NCBI RefSeq assembly: GCF_001673405.1
Contig: NZ_LZLV01000155.1
Location: 62,001-126,000 of the forward strand
From: Mycobacterium sp. 1245111.1
Lineage (GTDB): Bacteria; Actinomycetota; Actinomycetes; Mycobacteriales; Mycobacteriaceae
Reading direction: 5' to 3'
DNA length: 64,000 nucleotides
A program made the position numbers and the translations under genes. This document shows, one piece after another, positions 17,608 through 26,294 of the stretch. Positions within the stretch are counted from its first letter, which is position 1, and every line of letters begins with the position of its first letter. Below the pieces are notes generated by a model. That model did not search any database. It saw nothing but the letters and a program-made list of their open reading frames with translations, and was not told the origin of the DNA.

Positions 17608-18543
17608 TTACACGGCCGCGAGGGCCTTGGCGTCCTCGTCGGCGAAGGTGTCTTCCAGTTGCACCGGCGAGTAGTCGAGGTCGATCTCGCCGAGCGGACG
17701 GCCACGCGCACTGGAGATCGTGCCGAACCTGCGCATGCCCTTGTCCGCGGCGTACTGCATGAACTCGTCCTGGACCAGATCGAACGGCATCACCTCGAAC
17801 AGCGCGAAACCCTGCACGGTGGCGTCGAGGGCGAGCGGCATCAGCTCGTTCATCCGGTTTTCGAAGACCGTCCAGTTGGTGTCGTCGGCGGCGACGTGGC
17901 GACGGCAGGTGAAGGTGCCCCACGCCATGTGACGGCGCTCGTCGTCGCCGATGCGACGCACCAATTCCTGCATCCCGGGCAGGATTCCGCGCGTCACGCA
18001 GATCTTGTGCCAGGCGTAGTAACCGGTCAGCGCGAGCATGCCCTCGACGACGTGGTTGTAGGTGACCGACGCCCGGATCTGGGCCGCGGGTGACGGATCC
18101 GACGACAGGGCGTTGAGGCAGTCCGGCAACTCGTCGTAGAACATCGTCCGGTACGCCGGGAGTGGCTCCAAGTAGCTCTGCAAATCCCCGGTCATCCCGA
18201 CGGCGTCGAGCCAGAGCCGGAAGACCTGGGTGTGCTTGGCCTCCTCGAAAGCGAACTGGGTCAGGTACATTTCGTCGCCGAGCCGGCCCTCTTCGCGCAT
18301 CGCGGCCATGAACGGCTGGATGTCCTCGGTGACTGCTTCCTCGCCGGCGATGAACTGCGCGCACAACCGGGTGGCGAAATCGCGTTCGTCGTCGTTCAGT
18401 TTTTCCCAGTCGGCGCGGTCGCGGGAGAAGTCGATGTCGGCGGGATTCCAGAACTTGGCGTTGCCACCGGCAAACAGCTTGAGCGGCAAGCTGTCCCAGT
18501 TGAGCCCACCGGCGACCAGTGAATTCGAACCAGTGCGTGTCAT
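17608..18543 (-). CDS. R2-like ligand-binding oxidase (R2lox), Mn/Fe ferritin-like protein
   Basis: This 311-residue ferritin-like oxidase is related to ribonucleotide reductase R2 but uses a Mn/Fe site and a bound fatty acid. The equivalent M. tuberculosis protein Rv0233 is often mislabelled nrdB. All residues known for that protein are present at the same numbers: metal ligands Glu68, Glu101, His104, Glu167, Glu202 and His205, and the Val71/Tyr162 pair that forms the ether crosslink. The ATG at 18543 has a strong AGGAGGT site that overlaps the end of the TetR gene 9 bp upstream, so the two form one operon. The physiological reaction is not established. Confidence 0.94.
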   Translation of the reverse strand: MTRTGSNSLVAGGLNWDSLPLKLFAGGNAKFWNPADIDFSRDRADWEKLNDDERDFATRLCAQFIAGEEAVTEDIQPFMAAMREEGRLGDEMYLTQFAFEEAKHTQVFRLWLDAVGMTGDLQSYLEPLPAYRTMFYDELPDCLNALSSDPSPAAQIRASVTYNHVVEGMLALTGYYAWHKICVTRGILPGMQELVRRIGDDERRHMAWGTFTCRRHVAADDTNWTVFENRMNELMPLALDATVQGFALFEVMPFDLVQDEFMQYAADKGMRRFGTISSARGRPLGEIDLDYSPVQLEDTFADEDAKALAAV

Positions 18544-18552
18544 CAGACCTCC

Positions 18553-19227
18553 TCAGATCCTTTGCGGCTGACTTGTTGTGCTGTCTACGGAAGCGAACGC
18601 GGCCGACAACACGGCCACCAGGCGGCGTACCGCCAGCGCCGGCTGTTCGGGGCTGGGTTCGTCCAGGCCGAGGATCGGGTCGAGCCCGCGCATGTACGGC
18701 GCCAGCGCCAGATGCGGAAAGATCAACAGCAGCAACGACATCAACGCTTCGGTGTCGGCATCTTTGCGGAAGTCGCCCCGCAGCTGGGCCTCACGGACCA
18801 GCGGCCGCAGCACTTCCAGGTAGTGCCGGTGGATGACGCTGCGCACGCTGATCCGGGCATCGGTGTCTACTTCGAGGCTCGCCGCCGCGTGCAGTGAGCG
18901 CTCGTGTGGGTGGTCGGCGAAGTAGGCGATCCACACGTCGAGCCAGTCGGTCAGGAATTCGAAGAACGGCCGCGTCGAGTCGAGCTCCGCGATCCGGGTC
19001 TCCATGTAGGCCCGCACCCGCAGGCTGGCGACGTCGGCGATGAACGCGTACAGGTCGCGTTTGTCGGCGAAGTATTGGAACAGGCTGCCTTTGGCCACGC
19101 CCGCCCGCCGCGCGATCACGTTGAGGCTGCCGCCGGAGAAGCCGTGCGCACCGAACTCCGCCTCCGCGGCCTCGATCACCGCGGCGCGCCGCGCCGGGTC
19201 GACGCGAGCCCACGTGACCGTTGGCAT
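18553..19227 (-). CDS. TetR-family regulator of the R2lox operon (Rv0232-like)
   Basis: This 224-residue TetR-family repressor has an N-terminal helix-turn-helix, with AEFGAHGFSGGSLNVIARR and then GVAKGSLFQYFADK as recognition region. The reading frame extends to 19251, but ATG 19227 has a GGAGGAGG site directly upstream. The C-terminal domain is helical, with no ligand motif I can name. It is co-transcribed with R2lox, which follows after 9 bp, and faces a FadE gene across 159 bp holding a 17 bp palindrome. Autoregulation and control of the dehydrogenase are likely. Confidence 0.87.
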   Translation of the reverse strand: MPTVTWARVDPARRAAVIEAAEAEFGAHGFSGGSLNVIARRAGVAKGSLFQYFADKRDLYAFIADVASLRVRAYMETRIAELDSTRPFFEFLTDWLDVWIAYFADHPHERSLHAAASLEVDTDARISVRSVIHRHYLEVLRPLVREAQLRGDFRKDADTEALMSLLLLIFPHLALAPYMRGLDPILGLDEPSPEQPALAVRRLVAVLSAAFASVDSTTSQPQRI

Positions 19228-19242
19228 TGCCCTCCTCCGGTG

Positions 19243-19285
19243 AATGACCACTGGTCATTTTACTGTGAGCCACGTCACTTCACAA
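19243..19285 (-). promoter_or_regulatory. Promoter and palindromic operator of the TetR-R2lox operon
   Basis: AATGACC-ACT-GGTCATT (19243-19259) is a perfect 7+7 bp inverted repeat. Reading on the minus strand, TTGTGA (19285-19280) and TAAAAT (19262-19257) stand 17 bp apart like -35 and -10 boxes. The predicted transcription start falls inside the palindrome. This layout is classic for a self-repressing TetR protein. Confidence 0.6.
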
Positions 19286-19386
19286 GGGGTCGCGGAAAAC
19301 GATCCGACAACGCGTGATGTCCGATCCCCCCGAAATCACCTCCTGAGATGGCAATTCCCGACATACTGCTGCGCAAGGAGGGGTTC

Positions 19387-21222
19387 ATGGGGCATTACAA
19401 GGCGAACCTGCGTGACATCGAGTTCAATCTTTTCGAGGCGTTAGCGCTCGGCGAGGTGCTGGACTCGGGCTCGGTCGGCGAACTCGACAGCGCCACCAGC
19501 CGGGAGATTCTGGCCGAGGTGGCCCGCTTCGCCCAGGGCCCGGTCGCCGAGTCGTTTGTCGCCGCCGACCGCGAGCCGCCGGTGTTCCTGCCCGACCAGC
19601 ACACCATCACGGTGCCGGACCCGATTCGCAAGACGGTGCAAGCGATCTGGGACGCCGAATGGTGGCGCCTCGGAGTAGCACCCGAGATCGGTGGCACCGC
19701 GGTGGCACGCGCCGTGACGTGGGCGGCGCTGGAGATGATCATCTGCGCCAACCCCGCGCTGTTCTTCTTCTACGCCGGACCGCCGATGGCCGACATCCTC
19801 TACGAGCTCGGCAACGACAAGCAGCGCGAGCTGGCCCAGGCTGCAATCGAAAAACGTTGGGGCGCAACGATGGTGCTGACGGAGCCGGACGCCGGCTCCG
19901 ACGTGGGCGCCGGGCGCACCAAGGCCATCGAGCAACCGGACGGCTCCTGGCACATCGAAGGTGTGAAACGTTTCATCTCCGGAGGCGACCTCGGCGACAC
20001 CGTCGACAACATCCTGCACCTGGTGCTGGCGCGCCCCCAGGGGGCGAGTGCCGGCACCAAGGGCCTCAGCCTGTTCGTCGTTCCTAAGCACCTGTTCGAC
20101 TGGGACAACTTCGAAATCACCGGCCGCAACGGCGTTTTCGCTACTGGACTCGAGCACAAGATGGGCTACAAGGCCTCGCCGACATGCGAGTTGACGTTCG
20201 GTGCGCACGGTCTTCCCGCCAAGGGCTGGCTGGTCGGCGACATTCACGACGGCATCGCGCAGATGTTCAAGGTCATCGAGAACGCGCGGATGTTGGTCGG
20301 CATCAAATCGTCGGGCACGCTGTCCACCGGCTACCTCAACGCGCTCGAGTACGCCAAGACACGGATCCAGGGCGCCGACATGACGCAGATGCTCGACAAG
20401 AACGCGCCGCGGGTGCCGATCACGCGTCACCCGGACGTGCGCCGCTCGCTGATCATGCAGAAGGCCTACGCCGAGGGACTGCGGGCGATCTACCTCTACA
20501 CCGCGGCGCATCAGGATCCCGCTGTCGCCGAGGCGGTTTCGGGCGCCGACGCCGACGTGGCGAGCAGGGTCAACGATCTGCTGCTACCCATCATCAAGGG
20601 CGTCGGCTCCGAGCGGGCCTACCAGTACCTGACCGAATCGCTGCAGACCTTGGGCGGTTCGGGCTTCCTGCAGGACTACCCGATCGAGCAGTACATCCGT
20701 GACGCCAAGATCGACTCGCTCTACGAGGGCACCACCGCGATCCAGGCGCAGGACTTCTTCTTCCGCAAGATCGCACGTGACAAGGGCGTGGCGCTGGCGC
20801 ATGTCGCCGGGCAGATCCAGTCGTTCATCGACAGCGACGAAGCCGACCAGCGGCTGAAGGTGGAACGCGCCTACCTGAGCACCGCCCTAGAGGACGTGCA
20901 GGCGATGACCGCGACCCTGACGGGATACCTGATGGGAGCGGCCGAAGCGCCCGGCGATCTGTACAAGATCGGCCTCGGCTCGGTGCGCTACCTGCTCGCC
21001 GTCGGCGATCTGCTGATCGGCTGGCAGCTACTCTGGCACGCCGAAATTGCCTTGCGGGCACTAGGTTCCAGTGTCGCCGCCAAGGATCAGGCGTTCTACG
21101 AGGGCAAGATCGCCGCCGCCCAGTTCTTCGCGGGCAACGTGCTGCCGGAGATCACGGCCACCCGCGGGATCCTGACCCGCACCTCGACGGCGCTGATGGA
21201 TCTCGACGACGACGCTTTCTGA
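19387..21222 (+). CDS. fadE4: Acyl-CoA dehydrogenase, long FadE5-type
   Basis: This flavoprotein oxidises acyl-CoA to trans-2-enoyl-CoA. I chose ATG 19387 (MGHYKANLRD) over 19348 because an AAGGAGG site precedes it and because the second long FadE in this window starts the same way; both are then 611 residues. FAD-binding and substrate motifs include TMVLTEPDAGSDVGAGRTKA, and the catalytic Glu is in DSLYEGTTAIQ. The extended C-terminal domain is typical of the ACADVL-like group that handles a broad range of chain lengths. It diverges from the TetR-R2lox operon. The symbol follows position (Rv0231) and is tentative. Confidence 0.9.
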   Translation: MGHYKANLRDIEFNLFEALALGEVLDSGSVGELDSATSREILAEVARFAQGPVAESFVAADREPPVFLPDQHTITVPDPIRKTVQAIWDAEWWRLGVAPEIGGTAVARAVTWAALEMIICANPALFFFYAGPPMADILYELGNDKQRELAQAAIEKRWGATMVLTEPDAGSDVGAGRTKAIEQPDGSWHIEGVKRFISGGDLGDTVDNILHLVLARPQGASAGTKGLSLFVVPKHLFDWDNFEITGRNGVFATGLEHKMGYKASPTCELTFGAHGLPAKGWLVGDIHDGIAQMFKVIENARMLVGIKSSGTLSTGYLNALEYAKTRIQGADMTQMLDKNAPRVPITRHPDVRRSLIMQKAYAEGLRAIYLYTAAHQDPAVAEAVSGADADVASRVNDLLLPIIKGVGSERAYQYLTESLQTLGGSGFLQDYPIEQYIRDAKIDSLYEGTTAIQAQDFFFRKIARDKGVALAHVAGQIQSFIDSDEADQRLKVERAYLSTALEDVQAMTATLTGYLMGAAEAPGDLYKIGLGSVRYLLAVGDLLIGWQLLWHAEIALRALGSSVAAKDQAFYEGKIAAAQFFAGNVLPEITATRGILTRTSTALMDLDDDAF

Positions 21223-21279
21223 CCCGCGCATCCCACGAACTGCCCACGGCGGCGGATCGGTCGTCCTAGAGTCGGCTGC

Positions 21280-22260
21280 GTGTCGTTAGTGAATACCGCT
21301 TCCGGACCTGTCAACACCACCGATATCGGCGTCACGCTCATGCACGAGCACGTGTTCATCATGACGACCGAGATCGCGCTGAACTACCCGGAAGCGTGGG
21401 GCGACGAAGACAAACGGGTGGCCGACGCCATCGCCCGGCTCAACGAACTGAAGTCGCGCGGCGTCGACACCATCGTCGACCTCACCGTGATCGGGCTGGG
21501 CCGCTACATCCCGCGGATCGCCCGGGTCGCCGCGGAGACCGACCTGAACATCGTCGTCGCGACGGGCTTGTACACCTACAACGACATCCCGTTCCGGTTC
21601 CACTACGAGGGGCCCGGGGGGATGCTGGACGGCCCGGAGATCATGACCGACATGTTCGTCCGCGACATCGAGGAAGGCATCGCCGACACCGGCATCAAGG
21701 CGGGAATCCTCAAGTGCGCCACCGACGAACCGGGTATCACCCCCGGCGTCGAGCGGGTGCTGCGGGCGGTGGCCCAGGCCCACAAGCGCACCGGCGTGCC
21801 GATCTCGACGCATACCCACGCGGGGCTGCGACGCGGGCTCGAGCAGCAGAAGATCTTCGAAGAAGAGGGTGTCGACCTCAGCCGGGTGATCATCGGACAC
21901 TCCGGCGACAGCACCGACGTCGGCTATCTCGAGGAGCTGATCGCCGCCGGCTCCTATCTCGGGATGGATCGGTTCGGCATCGACGTGATCCTGCCGTTCG
22001 AGGAACGGGTGGGCATCGTGGCGACGATGTGCGAGCGCGGGCACGCCGACAAGATGGTGTTGTCCCACGACGCCAACTGCTACTTCGACGCGCTGCCCGA
22101 GGATTTGGTGCCGCAGATGGCGCCGAACTGGCACTACCTGCACATCCACAACGACGTCATCCCCGCCCTCAAGCAGCGTGGTGTCACCGACGAGCAACTG
22201 CACACAATGCTTGTCGAGAACCCGCGCCGGATCTTCGAGCGGCAGGGCGCCTACTCGTGA
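21280..22260 (+). CDS. php: Phosphotriesterase-like lactonase
   Basis: This binuclear metal amidohydrolase is 326 residues long, the size I recall for M. tuberculosis PPH/Rv0230c. Such enzymes open acyl-homoserine and other lactones and hydrolyse organophosphates weakly. The first metal pair is His22/His24 in LMHEHVF. HTHAGLRRG and GHSGDSTDVG carry the later histidines, and SHDANCYFD carries the final metal-binding Asp. The start is GTG at 21280. Its stop overlaps the GTG of the following ligase gene in GTGA, so the two are translationally coupled, suggesting that an acid released by the lactonase could be activated by the ligase. Confidence 0.92.
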   Translation: MSLVNTASGPVNTTDIGVTLMHEHVFIMTTEIALNYPEAWGDEDKRVADAIARLNELKSRGVDTIVDLTVIGLGRYIPRIARVAAETDLNIVVATGLYTYNDIPFRFHYEGPGGMLDGPEIMTDMFVRDIEEGIADTGIKAGILKCATDEPGITPGVERVLRAVAQAHKRTGVPISTHTHAGLRRGLEQQKIFEEEGVDLSRVIIGHSGDSTDVGYLEELIAAGSYLGMDRFGIDVILPFEERVGIVATMCERGHADKMVLSHDANCYFDALPEDLVPQMAPNWHYLHIHNDVIPALKQRGVTDEQLHTMLVENPRRIFERQGAYS

Positions 22261-23723
22261 CGGCGCCGGTCCCGCCGATCGGCACCCAGATCTCCGCGCT
22301 GGCGGCACTCGCGCCCGACGAGCCGGCGGTCACGTGCGACGGTCACACGCTGACCCGCGGCGAGCTCGACCGCTCGACGAACCGGTTGGCCCGCGCCTAC
22401 GCCGAACGCGGTGTGGGCGTCGGCGACTACGTGACGATGGTGTTGCCCAACTCGATCGAGTGGATCCAGGCGGCGGTGGCGTGCTGGAAGCTGGGCGCGG
22501 TGCCGCAGCCGCTGTCGGCTCGGCTGCCCGACGCGGAGCTCGCCGCGCTGTTGGAGCTGCGGCCCCCCAAGCTGCTCGTCGGCCGGTCACATCCCGAGAT
22601 CACTAGTGTGCCAATAGGATTCGAGCCCGACCCGTCGCTGCCCGAGGAGCCGCTGCCCGAAGCGGTATCGCCGGTGTGGAAGGCGATGGGCTCAGGCGGC
22701 AGCACCGGCCGGCCGAAACTCATCGAGTCCGGTGGTGACAGCCGGATACCGGCGGCGATCGGCTATCCATTGGGCGCCGAAGAGGGCGACATCACGCTTG
22801 TCCCAGTTCCGTTGTCGCACAACACCGGTTTCACCACCGCGACCATCGCGCTGCTGATGCGTCACCACCTGATCCTGATGAGCCGGTTCGAGCCAGCGAC
22901 GTTCTTGCGCCTGATCAGCGATTACGGCGTCACTTTCCTGACGACGGTGCCGACCATCATGCAGCGGGCGCTGCCGGTGTACCACGACAATCCTGACGCG
23001 TTCGACCTGTCGTCGTTGCGACGGTTCTGGCATCTGGGCGCGCCGTGTCCGCCTGCGATCAAGCAGGCCTGGATCGACCTGCTCGGCCCGGAGAAGGTCT
23101 GGGAACTCTACGGCGGCACCGAATTGCAGGCGCTGACGTTCATCTCGGGTGACCAGTGGCTGGCGCATCGCGGCTCGGTCGGCATCGTCGTGGCCGGCGA
23201 GATGAAGGTGCTCGACGACGACGGCAACCCGTGCCCGCCGGGTGAGGTGGGCGAGATCTATATGCGCCCCAGCCCGGGCAGCGGTCCTACCTATCGCTAC
23301 GTCGGCGCGACCGCGAAGTCGCGCGACGGCTGGGATTCACTCGGCGACCTGGGCTACTTCGACGCCGACGGGTTCCTCTACATCTCCGATCGCCGGGTCG
23401 ACATGTTCACCGTCGGCGGCCGCAACGTGTATCCGGCCGAGATCGAGGCCGCGCTGTCGGAGCATCCGGATGTGCTGTCCTGCTTGGTCGTTGGCGTTCC
23501 CCACGAAGACCTGGGGCAGGTACCCTACGCGCTGGTCCAACCCCGCGGGGCGCTCGGCGAGCATGCGGTGCAGGAGTTTCTGCGCGACCGAGTCGCCGGC
23601 TACAAGGTGCCCACAACCGTCGAGTTCGTCGACACTCCACTGCGCGACGACGCCGGCAAGGCCCGCCGCTCGGCGGTCCGCGACGAGATCATGGCGCGAT
23701 TGCGTCTTCTTGACGCGGGCTGA
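22257..23723 (+). CDS. Class I acyl/aryl-CoA ligase (AMP-forming)
   Basis: This 488-residue adenylate-forming ligase joins an organic acid to CoA with ATP. The P-loop is slightly unusual, GSGGSTGRPKLI, where most members have TSGTTGxPK. The adenine motif is WELYGGTE, the hinge/late motif is GDLGYFDADGFLYISDRR, and the C-terminal Lys region is DDAGKARR. GTG at 22257 overlaps the php stop (GTGA). The 3' end overlaps the convergent acyltransferase gene by 35 bp. Substrate is unknown; aromatic, sterol side-chain or bile-acid-type acids are all possible. Confidence 0.85.
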   Translation: MTAPVPPIGTQISALAALAPDEPAVTCDGHTLTRGELDRSTNRLARAYAERGVGVGDYVTMVLPNSIEWIQAAVACWKLGAVPQPLSARLPDAELAALLELRPPKLLVGRSHPEITSVPIGFEPDPSLPEEPLPEAVSPVWKAMGSGGSTGRPKLIESGGDSRIPAAIGYPLGAEEGDITLVPVPLSHNTGFTTATIALLMRHHLILMSRFEPATFLRLISDYGVTFLTTVPTIMQRALPVYHDNPDAFDLSSLRRFWHLGAPCPPAIKQAWIDLLGPEKVWELYGGTELQALTFISGDQWLAHRGSVGIVVAGEMKVLDDDGNPCPPGEVGEIYMRPSPGSGPTYRYVGATAKSRDGWDSLGDLGYFDADGFLYISDRRVDMFTVGGRNVYPAEIEAALSEHPDVLSCLVVGVPHEDLGQVPYALVQPRGALGEHAVQEFLRDRVAGYKVPTTVEFVDTPLRDDAGKARRSAVRDEIMARLRLLDAG

Positions 23724-24852
23724 CCTTCGCATCCGGGCGTGACTGGTGGCGAGTTTCCCAGCGCCGCAACGCTTCCCGGCATGGTGATTCGACCAACGCG
23801 TAGCTCACCGCGGAAATCGCGATCGTGAAGACCAGCGTCAGCACCAGCACCTCGGGCATGTGTCCGTGGAACGCGAACTGTCCGATCACCGGGAACACCA
23901 TCGTCAGCGCGGCGAGATGCCAGATAAAGATTCCATAGGACCAGCGGCCCAGTGTCACCATCGGCGCGCTGCCCAGGAACCGGTGGCTGTCGTCGGGCCG
24001 GTCGAGCACCAGCGGCGCCACCAGCCCCGCGGCCACCAACGCGCCCATCGCGGTCTTCACGGTGAATTCCGCGTTACTGCTCGGCACCAGCCCGGCCGGG
24101 CCCGCCAACGGCGACGCCGCAACCAGGTAGGCCACCAGCACCACGGCGGCCATCAGCAGCCGGTTCCGAGCGAGTCGGTGCGGCCAACCGGACGGGCGGT
24201 AGATCCACTCGGCGAGCAGCATCCCGGCGGCGAACCACGAGAAGAACGCCGGCGGCCACGTCAACGGATTCAGGCCGGGCGAAGCATGAAACGGGATCCA
24301 GCCCCAAAACAGGCTCGCGGCGGCCACGGTCGCGATCGCCGGGATTCGGGCGCGCACCGGCAGCCGGGCGGCCAGCATCGCGAGGAGCGGCAACGCGAGA
24401 TAAAACGTGACCTCGACCGACAGGCTCCACATCTGGGTGAGCCCGGCGGTCAGCGTCAGCGGGACGTAGACCTGGGTGAGCGATAGATTCGCCAGCCACA
24501 CCGTCAGGTTCGGGTGGTTGCCGTCCGGCAGCAGCGTCAAAATCACCACGACCGCAACCAGGTATGCGGGCATGATGCGGACCACCCGCGACCGCAGATA
24601 GCGTCCGGTGGCAGGGCGCGGCGCCAGACCGCGCGCCGCGGCGGCGTGGCTACGCCACAACAGGAATCCGGACAGCGCAAAGAACACCGCGACCGCCAGA
24701 TCGAAGCGGCCGAACAGCCGACCGTCGACGCCGCTGGAATGCCCGGTATCGAACGCGACGTGGGTGATGACGACGCCGATCGCGGCGCACGCCCGCATGC
24801 CTTCGACGGCGGGCAGGAACTTGCGGGTGCCGCCCACGTCTTCGTCAGTCAT
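23689..24852 (-). CDS. tmaT: Membrane acyltransferase-3, TmaT-like
   Basis: This 387-residue integral membrane acyltransferase (acyltransferase-3/OafA type) has about ten hydrophobic helices. The N-terminal motif AVEGMRACAAIGVVITH contains the conserved catalytic His. RSHAAAARG and the region around SVEVTFYLALPLL match the family. In Corynebacterineae the homologue TmaT (M. tuberculosis Rv0228) acetylates trehalose monomycolate before MmpL3 export; assignment here is by position and family. It diverges from the DUF3068 gene over 185 bp. The tail overlaps the ligase gene by 35 bp. Confidence 0.83.
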   Translation of the reverse strand: MTDEDVGGTRKFLPAVEGMRACAAIGVVITHVAFDTGHSSGVDGRLFGRFDLAVAVFFALSGFLLWRSHAAAARGLAPRPATGRYLRSRVVRIMPAYLVAVVVILTLLPDGNHPNLTVWLANLSLTQVYVPLTLTAGLTQMWSLSVEVTFYLALPLLAMLAARLPVRARIPAIATVAAASLFWGWIPFHASPGLNPLTWPPAFFSWFAAGMLLAEWIYRPSGWPHRLARNRLLMAAVVLVAYLVAASPLAGPAGLVPSSNAEFTVKTAMGALVAAGLVAPLVLDRPDDSHRFLGSAPMVTLGRWSYGIFIWHLAALTMVFPVIGQFAFHGHMPEVLVLTLVFTIAISAVSYALVESPCREALRRWETRHQSRPDAKVSPRQEDAIAP

Positions 24853-24975
24853 AGCGACAGTCTGCCCGGCACCCGATTTGCCCGCGGCTTTCCATATAAG
24901 GGCACGTCAATCAAGACCTTAAATAATGCTGTTAGGGTCGAACGAGTTTTGCTTCGCCGCAGCGCGGTAGGCGGG

Positions 24976-25001
24976 TGTAACCCCAGGTCGTCAGGGGTAC
25001 A
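24976..25001. promoter_or_regulatory. Inverted repeat in tmaT/DUF3068 divergent region
   Basis: TGTAACCCC (24976-24984) and GGGGTACA (24994-25001) form an imperfect inverted repeat around a 9 bp centre, one base out of register. It lies 37 bp before the GTG start at 25038. Either an operator or a leader hairpin is possible. Confidence 0.35.
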
Positions 25002-25037
25002 GGGACCGGACGAGACCAGAAGGAGGGTCACGCCAAC

Positions 25038-26282
25038 GTGAACCGAGCAGTCATGTTGCGGATGGCCGCGTGCGGGATCATGGGACTCGGAGCCGCGTTG
25101 TTGATCGCCGCGCTGCTGTTGTGGACCTACACCGGCAGCAGGATCACCAAGATTCCGCTCGACGTAGATGCGTCGCTGATCGCCGAAGGCAACGGGACGG
25201 TCGTCGACCCCGCTTCCCTGTACAGCCCGAAGCTGGTCGTGGACAAGAACGTCCCGGTGGTGTCCCAGCAGCAGATCGACGTGGAATCCCCCGCCAACGC
25301 CGACGTGGTCACGTTCCAGGTCGGTAGCTCGGTGCGGCGCAGCGACAAGCAGAAGGATTCCGGTCTGCTGCTCGCCCTGGTCGACACGGTCACGCTCAAC
25401 CGCAAGACGGCGTCGGCGGTGTCCGACGACACCCATCCCGGTGGCGCGGTCCAGAAGCCGCGCGGATTCAAGGACGAAAGCCCGGCGACCAACATCGCGC
25501 TGCCGCACGAGGGGTTGTCCTACCGTTTCCCGTTCCACACCGAGAAGCGGTCCTACCCGTACTTCGACCCGATTGCGCAGAAGGCGTTCGAGGCCAACTA
25601 CACCGGCGAAGAAGACGTCAACGGTCTGACCGCATACAAGTTCGTCCAAGACGTGGGCTACGACGCCGACGGCAAGCTCGCCGAGCCGGTCAGGTACCCG
25701 TCGTTGTATGCCGACGACGCAGACAGCAAGGTCACCAACTCCGCGGAGATGTGGGGCCTGCCGGGCGATCCGGACGAGAAGATCACCATGACCCGCTACT
25801 ACGCCGCGCAGAAGACGTTCTGGGTGGACCCGGAGTCGGGGACGATCGTCAAGAAGCAGGAGCGCGCCAACCACTATTACGCGCGTGACGCGTTGAAGCC
25901 CGAGGTGACGCTGGCCGACTACAAGGTCACCTCCACCGAAGAGACGGTCGAGTCGCAGGTCAACGCCGCGCGCAACGAGCGCGATCGGTTGGCGCTGTGG
26001 TCGAGGGTGCTGCCGATCACGTTCACCGCCGCGGGAGTTATCGCCTTGATCGGCGGGCTGCTGCTCGGCTCGTTCAGCCTGCGGACCGAGACCGCGTTGA
26101 ACGAATCGGACGCGGAAGGCGACGACCACGGGTTCTTCGGGCGCGGCGAGCCACCGCCGGCGCGAGTGCCCGGCGCCGAAGCCGAGACCGAGAAGATCCC
26201 GACGCCGCCCAAGGACGTGAAGCGAGACGGCCCGTCGAGTTCGGGAGGTCCTTCGCCGTCTGGGTCGCCCGATCTTCCCTAG
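25038..26282 (+). CDS. DUF3068 membrane protein involved in lipoarabinomannan assembly (Rv0227c-like)
   Basis: This 414-residue protein has one N-terminal membrane helix (about residues 10-30, LGAALLIAALLLW), a large extracytoplasmic domain, a second helix near residues 325-350, and a Pro/Ser-rich cytoplasmic tail. This is the DUF3068 (PorA-family-named) layout. The corynebacterial and M. smegmatis homologues were reported to be needed for lipomannan maturation and LAM synthesis; I rely on memory for that link. An AAGGAGG site 11 bases before GTG 25038 supports the start. It is followed after 12 bp by a second envelope gene. Confidence 0.82.
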   Translation: MNRAVMLRMAACGIMGLGAALLIAALLLWTYTGSRITKIPLDVDASLIAEGNGTVVDPASLYSPKLVVDKNVPVVSQQQIDVESPANADVVTFQVGSSVRRSDKQKDSGLLLALVDTVTLNRKTASAVSDDTHPGGAVQKPRGFKDESPATNIALPHEGLSYRFPFHTEKRSYPYFDPIAQKAFEANYTGEEDVNGLTAYKFVQDVGYDADGKLAEPVRYPSLYADDADSKVTNSAEMWGLPGDPDEKITMTRYYAAQKTFWVDPESGTIVKKQERANHYYARDALKPEVTLADYKVTSTEETVESQVNAARNERDRLALWSRVLPITFTAAGVIALIGGLLLGSFSLRTETALNESDAEGDDHGFFGRGEPPPARVPGAEAETEKIPTPPKDVKRDGPSSSGGPSPSGSPDLP

Positions 26283-26294
26283 CTAGCCCCGAGC

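Noticed and set aside
21396..22256. Long extension of the ligase frame through php
   Set aside because: Antisense-free but out-of-frame shadow of php; the real start is GTG 22257 in the GTGA overlap.
24910..24923. Possible KstR2-type site (CAAGnnCTTG) in the tmaT/DUF3068 promoter
   Set aside because: Two fixed positions differ (CTTA and final A) and the neighbours are envelope genes, so chance is more likely.
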